NCBI GenBank assembly: GCA_038530925.1
Contig: JBCBCG010000004.1
Span: 1 to 45,886, forward strand
From: JALEGB01 sp038530925
GTDB lineage: Bacteria > Pseudomonadota > Alphaproteobacteria > Rhodobacterales > Rhodobacteraceae
Direction of reading: 5' to 3'
DNA: 45,886 bases
Below the pieces are notes generated by a model. The model did not search any database and had not been told where the DNA came from. It was given only the letters and a program-made list of their open reading frames with translations. Both the position numbers and the translations under genes were made by a program. Below, piece by piece: positions 41,040 through 45,886 of this stretch (its first letter is position 1; each line of letters opens with the position of its first letter).

Positions 41040-41362
41040 GGAGCCCTCCTCAAAATGATGGTGAAGATTTCCTTCCAACGCGCTCAGACATAGCCCGCCG
41101 CGCAGGGTTTCGTAACGTCACCCGACGCATGGCGGATATGACTATGCTGCGTCGCAACATGCCCGGCGCATTGAAGGGCGACGGACGATCTCTGAAATAT
41201 CTCAATTTATTCAAGATATTAAGCATCAATCGCGACAGGCGGATCAAAGAAATACGCAATCAAAACGTGCTTATTTTGCGACTGCGAAAGCTCGCCGCAT
41301 CCGCAAGGCCGCGGCTTCGCCTCGTTTTGGCCATAATCCCGAAGGGCCAGACCGAGGCGCCC
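41040..41362. other. Intergenic stretch with AT-rich island
   Basis: 323 bases between the small membrane protein start and the metG stop, both on the minus strand. About 41185-41285 is AT-rich and is probably the promoter region of the small protein; I could not place -35/-10 boxes with confidence. An imperfect GC stem (around 41284-41319) downstream of metG may terminate it. The open frames here are low-quality and unsupported. Confidence 0.4.
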
Positions 41363-43108
41363 TCACGCCGCGCCGCCGAACCGCGCGATCCAGGCGTCGC
41401 GATCGGAATCGTCGATCTTTGCAAAGAGGTTGTCCGGCGTCGCGAACCCATGCCCCGGCCCAAGCGCGGCGAGCGCCGACGCGGCGTCGCTTGGCCAAGG
41501 CGCCTCCGCCTCCGTCAGCTTCAACGCGCTCAGCATCGCGTCCGCGGCGTCCGGAATGAACGGCCGGCTGACGATCGCATAAAGCCGGATCAGGTTCAGC
41601 GCCGTGCGGATCTGCGCCGCGGCGGCGTCCGGATCCTCTTTGAACACCGCCCATGGCGCCGCTTTTTGAAGATACTCGTTGCCTGCGACCCAAAGCGCTC
41701 TCAACTCGGCGGCGGAGCGGCGGATCTCCACCGCCGCCATCGCCGCCTCATAGGCCGCGAGCCGCGCGGCGATCTCGGCTTCAAGCTCCGCCTCGAGCGG
41801 TCCCGCCGCGCCGCCTTCAGGCAGGCTCTCGCCGAATTTCGAACGACAGAATTTCGTGACCCGGCTGACGAAATTGCCGAGCACATCCGCCAGATCCTTA
41901 TTCACGCCCGCCTGGAACGCCTCCCAGGTGAAATCGCTGTCGGATGTCTCCGGCGCGTTTGCGAGCAGCCACCAGCGCCAATAATCGGACGGCAGGATCT
42001 CGAGCGCCTGATCCATGAAGACGCCGCGGCCCTGGCTCGTGGAGAACTTGCCGCCAGCGTAAGTCAGCCAATTGAAGCCTTTGATGTAATCCACAAGCTT
42101 CCAGGGCTCGCCCGAGCCCATGATCGTGGCTGGAAAGCTGAGCGTGTGGAACGGCAGATTGTCCTTCGCCATGAACTGGACATAGCGCACATCCTCCGCG
42201 CCGGCGTCGGTCCGCCACCAGCGCCGCCAGGCGGCCTCGGCCTCATCGCCGCTCAAGCCCCGCCCCTCCGCCCACTCGGCGGCGCAGGCGATATATTCGA
42301 TCGGCGCGTCGAACCAGACGTAGAAGACCTTGTCCTCCAGTCCCGGCCACGCCTCCGCGCCCTTCTTCACGCGGACGCCCCATTCCAGATCGCGCGTGAT
42401 GCTGCGATCTTGCAGGCCGTCGCCGTCGTCGAGCCATTTCTTGGCGATCGAGGTGCTGAGGATCGGCCAATCGGTTTTGGCGTCGATCCAGGCGCGCAGC
42501 GCATCGCGCATCCGGCTCTGGCGCAGATGCAAATGCTTCGTCTCGCGCACCTCAAGCTCCGTCGAGCCGGAGATCGCCGAGCGCGGCTCGATCAGATCCG
42601 TCGGGTCGAGCTGCTTGGTGCAGTTCTCGCACTGATCGCCGCGGGCGCGGTCATAGCCGCAGTTTGGGCAAGTGCCGACGATGTAGCGGTCCGGCAGAAA
42701 GCGGCCGTCGCCGAGGCTATAGACTTGCCGCTCCATCACCTCTTCGATCAGGCCCGCCTCTGCCAGCTTGCCGGCGAAGGCTTGGGTCAGCGCATGGTTC
42801 TGCGGCGAGGAGGAGCGGCCGAACCAGTCGAAAGACAGCCGAAAGCCCGCGCCGAGCGTTTTCTGCACCTCATGCATTTCAGCGCAATACGCGGCGACCG
42901 GCTTGCCGGCGGCGGCCGCGGCGAGCTCTGCCGGCGTGCCATGCTCGTCGGTCGCGCAGAGATAGAGCACCTCATGGCCGGTTTGGCGCAGAAAGCGGGC
43001 GTAGGCGTCCGCGGGCAGCATCGAGCCCACAAGGTTCCCGAGATGCTTCACGCCGTTGATATAGGGCAACGCCGAAGTGATCAGAACGCGGGACCGCTCG
43101 CCGCTCAT
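41363..43108 (-). CDS. metG: Methionyl-tRNA synthetase
   Basis: 581 residues, class I synthetase that charges tRNA-Met. The HIGH motif is HLGN (22-25) after SALPYINGV. The zinc knuckle has Cys147, Cys150, Cys160 and Cys163 (one CPNC/CENC pair). The KMSKS loop is KFSTS (354-358), a noncanonical form that occurs in a subset of MetRS. FDAPIEYIA, MAKDNLPFHT and the anticodon-domain start NFVSRVTKF are conserved. The C-terminal dimerisation domain found in E. coli MetG is absent, and the C-terminus is short. ATG 43108 has AAAGGCGG upstream. Confidence 0.95.
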   Translation of the reverse strand: MSGERSRVLITSALPYINGVKHLGNLVGSMLPADAYARFLRQTGHEVLYLCATDEHGTPAELAAAAAGKPVAAYCAEMHEVQKTLGAGFRLSFDWFGRSSSPQNHALTQAFAGKLAEAGLIEEVMERQVYSLGDGRFLPDRYIVGTCPNCGYDRARGDQCENCTKQLDPTDLIEPRSAISGSTELEVRETKHLHLRQSRMRDALRAWIDAKTDWPILSTSIAKKWLDDGDGLQDRSITRDLEWGVRVKKGAEAWPGLEDKVFYVWFDAPIEYIACAAEWAEGRGLSGDEAEAAWRRWWRTDAGAEDVRYVQFMAKDNLPFHTLSFPATIMGSGEPWKLVDYIKGFNWLTYAGGKFSTSQGRGVFMDQALEILPSDYWRWWLLANAPETSDSDFTWEAFQAGVNKDLADVLGNFVSRVTKFCRSKFGESLPEGGAAGPLEAELEAEIAARLAAYEAAMAAVEIRRSAAELRALWVAGNEYLQKAAPWAVFKEDPDAAAAQIRTALNLIRLYAIVSRPFIPDAADAMLSALKLTEAEAPWPSDAASALAALGPGHGFATPDNLFAKIDDSDRDAWIARFGGAA

Positions 43109-43198
43109 CGCAACCGCCTTTCGCTCTGCGGACCGCCTCCAAATCCAGAGCGCGCCGCCGCGATCGGTTAAGCGATTAGAGCGCGCGCGTCACGACCA

Positions 43199-43240
43199 AT
43201 CGCAGGCGCGAGACCGGCGATCGCAGGCGCGAAACCGGGC
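43199..43240. repeat. 21-bp tandem repeat upstream of metG
   Basis: Two adjacent 21-base copies beginning ATCGCAGGCGCGA (43199-43219, 43220-43240), differing at three positions. They lie about 90 bases before the metG start codon. No function is evident. Confidence 0.7.
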
Positions 43241-43358
43241 TGAGCGCCGCCTCCGGGCGATGCGCCGCGCGCGCCATCCGCTCGCGAACGGCGCGATGGG
43301 CCTCGATGGCCCGGAGCGTCGTTCCCGCCTTTCGCGGCGATGGCGGCTGAGCGCGCCG

Positions 43359-44528
43359 TCAGAAGTCTTCAGCGCCGCTGTTGCGGCTTTCTTCGAGGCG
43401 GCGCTCCGTCTCCAGCAACCGGATCTGCTGCTCCAGCAAGCTCTGCTGCGCGGCCAGCAGCCGACGCTCCTCCTCGATCTGCGAGGTTTGCGCCCCGAAG
43501 GCGCGGGCTGGGATCTCGACGATGGAGGCGACCAGGTCCACGGGAGCGGCGGCGGCGCCGGCGGCGCTGCTCGGATCGTTGTAGGTCACTTCGACCAGCA
43601 TGCCGTTGTCGAACAGCGCGGAGGCTTGGTTCTCGACGAAAGCGCGCCGTTCGAAATCGAGCCGTCCGACGACGCCGTTATTCGGCATCAGCGTGGTGCG
43701 CTCCATGCTCGTCTGCGTCGCATCGTCGTACACGCGCAGCGAGACCGGCGCGGCGCGGCGATAGCACGCTCCGATCGCGCAAAATGCGCGCAGCGCCTCG
43801 ACGCTGCGGGTCTCGCCGCCCACGCGCCCGCGCGTCAGTTCGACCGAAACGCCGGAATGGCCGAGCGTCAGCAACTCATCCGAGATCTTCTGCGACAAAG
43901 CCGGGTCGAACGGGTCGATCAGAAGATCGACGCGGAAGGGCTGCGGCGGCGCGAAGCTGGTCGTCTGCACCCGCGATGCGATCACAGGGCCGGCGCTGGC
44001 GCCCGGCGCGCCGAACACGGCGGCCGCTTTAGCAAGCTCGCCAGCAAGCGCCACGACGCTGCCCGCGACATTGGCGCTTTCATCGCGGCTCGAGGTGGAG
44101 ATGCTCTGCAGCAGCCCATCGCCGCCGGTCTTCACCGTGATCTCATCGGAGGACATGGTGTCGACCTGATAGGCCAGCGTGTAAGTGTGCCGCTCATCAG
44201 GAATGATGAGCGGCGCGCCAAAGCTGAGAGAGATGGCGAGGCCCGAGGGCGCATCGGCGCTTTGGCCGCGCTCGATCGTCACCGGCAAGAGCGCCGTCGG
44301 CAGCGAGTAAATCACGCCTGGCCGCGCGGCGGCCGGATCCGGCATCGGCGCAGGATCGGAGGCGAGAAGCGCCTCTTGACATCCCGCCGCGCCCATCAGC
44401 GCCGCCGCCGCGATCATCGCCGCGGCGCGGCGCTTAGGCCGAGCGCCGCGGGCGTTCATCCGCGGCGCGCGGCGATCCTTCGCCCCGTTCGAAAGCGCGC
44501 CGTCGCCGCGCCGCCCGATCATGGCCAT
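43359..44528 (-). CDS. Lipoprotein with C-terminal coiled coil
   Basis: 389 residues from ATG 44528, chosen for the GGGGAGGGG site just upstream; ATG 44459 would give a more usual signal length but has no site. Lipobox LMGAAGC with Cys about residue 50 predicts attachment to a membrane, most likely outer. The middle is beta-rich with no family recognised. The C-terminus (about 330-389) is a Gln/Glu/Leu coiled coil with SLLEQQIRLLETERRLEE. It is divergent from the exported DUF4384-like gene, with 423 bases between. Function unknown; possibly an envelope scaffold. Confidence 0.7.
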   Translation of the reverse strand: MAMIGRRGDGALSNGAKDRRAPRMNARGARPKRRAAAMIAAAALMGAAGCQEALLASDPAPMPDPAAARPGVIYSLPTALLPVTIERGQSADAPSGLAISLSFGAPLIIPDERHTYTLAYQVDTMSSDEITVKTGGDGLLQSISTSSRDESANVAGSVVALAGELAKAAAVFGAPGASAGPVIASRVQTTSFAPPQPFRVDLLIDPFDPALSQKISDELLTLGHSGVSVELTRGRVGGETRSVEALRAFCAIGACYRRAAPVSLRVYDDATQTSMERTTLMPNNGVVGRLDFERRAFVENQASALFDNGMLVEVTYNDPSSAAGAAAAPVDLVASIVEIPARAFGAQTSQIEEERRLLAAQQSLLEQQIRLLETERRLEESRNSGAEDF

Positions 44529-44951
44529 TGATCCCCTCCCCGAGAGCCTCACAGCGCCGTCGGCGCCGCCGATGCGGCCGGCTGTTCGATCAACGACGAC
44601 CGCCTCTCGCGCCGAAACCGCCGCTGGTCGTCCCTGTCGGTGCGCGCACGCCCGTCAAAGCGGTCTTCCGCGCCAATTTCGCGCAAGACGCCACCTTCCC
44701 TAAGGCTGAGGGACGCGCGGCCGCCGCGCCTGTCAACGCTTTTCACCCACGCTCTCCGGGCCGAGCCCGCGGGCGTGTCCTCAGCGCGCCGCCCTCCGCC
44801 ATTCTCCGGCCCCGCGAAGGCTTGCGGCGCCGCGCTGGCCTGAGCCACAAGGGGAACGGAATTACGCCATGGTTTCCAGCATATGTGGGCGTCACTCACA
44901 TCAGGGTCCGGCGCAGCGCGAACCGCGCTGAGAGGAGGGAGACGGCGAACG
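44529..44951. promoter_or_regulatory. Divergent intergenic region, lipoprotein / DUF4384-like gene
   Basis: 423 bases between two divergent exported-protein genes. It should carry both promoters. It is GC-rich throughout with an AT-richer patch at about 44855-44900. I found no convincing promoter boxes or long palindromes, and open frames across it are shadows. Confidence 0.4.
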
Positions 44952-45596
44952 ATGGGCGATCTGACCACCGAGATCTCGACCAAAGCGACGTCTCGCGCCG
45001 CGGCGTTGGCGCTCGGCCTCGCCGCGGCGCTCGGCGCCGCGCCGGCGGCGGCGGACATCTGCAATCTCCAGGTGTTCGACGCGATGAACGGCCGCAAACT
45101 CGGCAAAGCGGACAAGCTCTTCATCAAGGAGGAGCAATTCGTCGTCTGCGTCACCGCGACCAAAGCCGGCTACGTCTCGCTCTGGGACCGGATCCCCTTC
45201 GACGGGCCGGTCGAGCGGCTCGGCCCGAGCCCGCTCTTTGAAGAGGACAAAGCGCGCAAGGTCGCCGCGGATGAGACCGTGTGTTTCGGCGACGGCCAGC
45301 CGGCGCCGAACGGCGCGCGCTATCTTTTGAACATGGCGGCGGAGGACGGCGTCGGCCTCGGGCGGATGTGGATGGTCTATTCCGAGGCGATCGAAATCCA
45401 TCCGGATGAGAACACCTTCGCCAGCGCCGATCTCTTCGAGCGGAACATGACCCGCGCCTTCGGCGCTGGCGCCATGGAGCCCGATCCCGGCGACGCCGCG
45501 CGCGCCGAAGATTTCGAGACCGACGAGGGCGCCTGCGTCGCGGAAGGCTCGCTCGATTTCTTCTACCGTGTGGAGCGCAAACCGGGCCAAGGATAA
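44952..45596 (+). CDS. Exported DUF4384-like protein
   Basis: 214 residues from ATG 44952 (GGAGGGAG about 10 bases upstream). Signal peptide about 15-38 (ALALGLAAALGAA, end AAA-DI). The central region KADKLFIKEEQFVVCVTA then KAGYVSLWDRIPFDGPVERLGPSPLF resembles DUF4384, a beta-sandwich often found with peptidase or caspase-like domains. There are four Cys in the mature part, so disulfides are likely. It is followed after 51 bases by a trypsin-like protease gene on the same strand, suggesting a two-gene operon in which it could be a partner or inhibitor of the protease (inference). Confidence 0.65.
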   Translation: MGDLTTEISTKATSRAAALALGLAAALGAAPAAADICNLQVFDAMNGRKLGKADKLFIKEEQFVVCVTATKAGYVSLWDRIPFDGPVERLGPSPLFEEDKARKVAADETVCFGDGQPAPNGARYLLNMAAEDGVGLGRMWMVYSEAIEIHPDENTFASADLFERNMTRAFGAGAMEPDPGDAARAEDFETDEGACVAEGSLDFFYRVERKPGQG

Positions 45597-45647
45597 GCAG
45601 CCGCGGCGAGGCGATCAGAGCGGCGCAACAGGGAGGGAGGAGCGCTC

Positions 45648-45886
45648 ATGTCCTGCGAAGGCGAAACGGCGGCGCGGGGCGCCCCGGCGGGCGCGGTTTT
45701 GCGCGGCGTTTTGGCGGCGCTGGCGTTCAGCGCCTGCTTCGGCGGCGCGGCCGCGGCGCAATCGAGCCGAGACGACAGCCTGATCGGCGGCGGCGTCAAA
45801 ATGAGCTGCCGCGACGCGGAGACCCAAAGCCGCCGTGTTCAAATCGCCGGCGGCCAAGATGCGCGCGTCGAGGATTTTCCGTTCAT
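45648..45886 (+). CDS. Trypsin-like serine protease, N-terminal part (cut by window end)
   Basis: The frame is open from ATG 45648 to the window end (79 complete codons). GGGAGGGAGG lies 8 bases upstream. Signal peptide about 16-38 (core LRGVLAALAFSACFGG, end AAA-QS), then a short propeptide with Cys and the sequence VQIAGGQDARVEDFPF, which matches the mature N-terminus of chymotrypsin-fold proteases (IVGG-x-x-A, then P-(W/F)). The catalytic residues lie beyond the window. It is 51 bases after the DUF4384-like gene. Confidence 0.65.
   Translation, partial: MSCEGETAARGAPAGAVLRGVLAALAFSACFGGAAAAQSSRDDSLIGGGVKMSCRDAETQSRRVQIAGGQDARVEDFPF

Noticed and set aside
41050..41259. 69-codon minus-strand frame upstream of the small membrane protein
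   Set aside because: It has no ribosome-binding site, overlaps the AT-rich probable promoter and lacks any protein-like pattern.
41129..43171. 680-codon open frame on the plus strand across metG
   Set aside because: It is antisense to a clear methionyl-tRNA synthetase, has arginine-rich unstructured translation and no family motifs; a GC-bias shadow.
44549..45163. 204-codon minus-strand frame across the DUF4384-like gene
   Set aside because: Overlaps a signal-peptide-bearing gene on the plus strand and has no recognisable features.

Overview
The window is chromosomal DNA from a GC-rich alphaproteobacterium. Dense gene packing, ATGA stop/start overlaps, a DUF4174 protein, many FAD amine oxidoreductases and a type I secretion locus with a giant repeat protein suggest a Rhodobacterales-like lineage. 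This placement is inference: there is no rRNA or species marker. No IS element, phage, CRISPR array or rRNA was seen. Almost every gene has long GC-driven shadow frames on the opposite strand.

Layout. 0-0.4 kb: the tail of a membrane permease and a cluster of strong hairpins. 0.4-4.6 kb: amine/polyamine genes (FAD amine oxidase, divergent agmatinase) and a coupled nuclease-fold/membrane-protein pair. 4.7-8.9 kb: two tandem paralogous cytochrome P450s and a FAD oxidoreductase. 9.1-11.7 kb: a large chemoreceptor with an NIT-like sensor and a PAS domain. 11.7-15.0 kb (minus strand): a coupled thiamine pyrophosphokinase-queC-queE-YaiI/YqxD run and a cytochrome c. 15.3-16.4 kb: a secreted trypsin-like protease. 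16.5-22.1 kb: a TetR repressor divergent from an RND efflux adaptor and pump, with two GTTA-N7-TAAC operators between them. 22.2-24.4 kb: a molybdopterin oxidoreductase. 24.4-36.5 kb: a type I secretion island, with HD protein, HlyD adaptor and two ABC half-transporters on the minus strand, divergent from a 1972-residue RTX/cadherin/lectin-like protein. 36.6-39.1 kb: three methyltransferase-type genes. 39.15 kb: tRNA-Asn. 39.4-40.8 kb: a metallo-beta-lactamase-fold protein and a DUF4174 protein. 41-43 kb: a small membrane protein and metG. 43.4-45.9 kb: a coiled-coil lipoprotein, a DUF4384-like exported protein and the start of a second trypsin-like protease.

The most unusual system is the secretion island. 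The two ABC half-transporters are translationally coupled and look like an obligate heterodimer. Both lack the Walker A lysine, an LSGGQ signature, the Q-loop glutamine and the switch histidine; only one keeps the Walker B glutamate. Next to them lies a giant, probably secreted protein that combines cadherin-like repeats, RTX blocks, two GH115-C-like modules and three H-type-lectin-like repeats. Its coding DNA carries recent internal duplications. A noncanonical exporter dedicated to a surface carbohydrate-binding adhesin is the best candidate here for an undescribed system. The TolC-type outer-membrane partner is not in the window.
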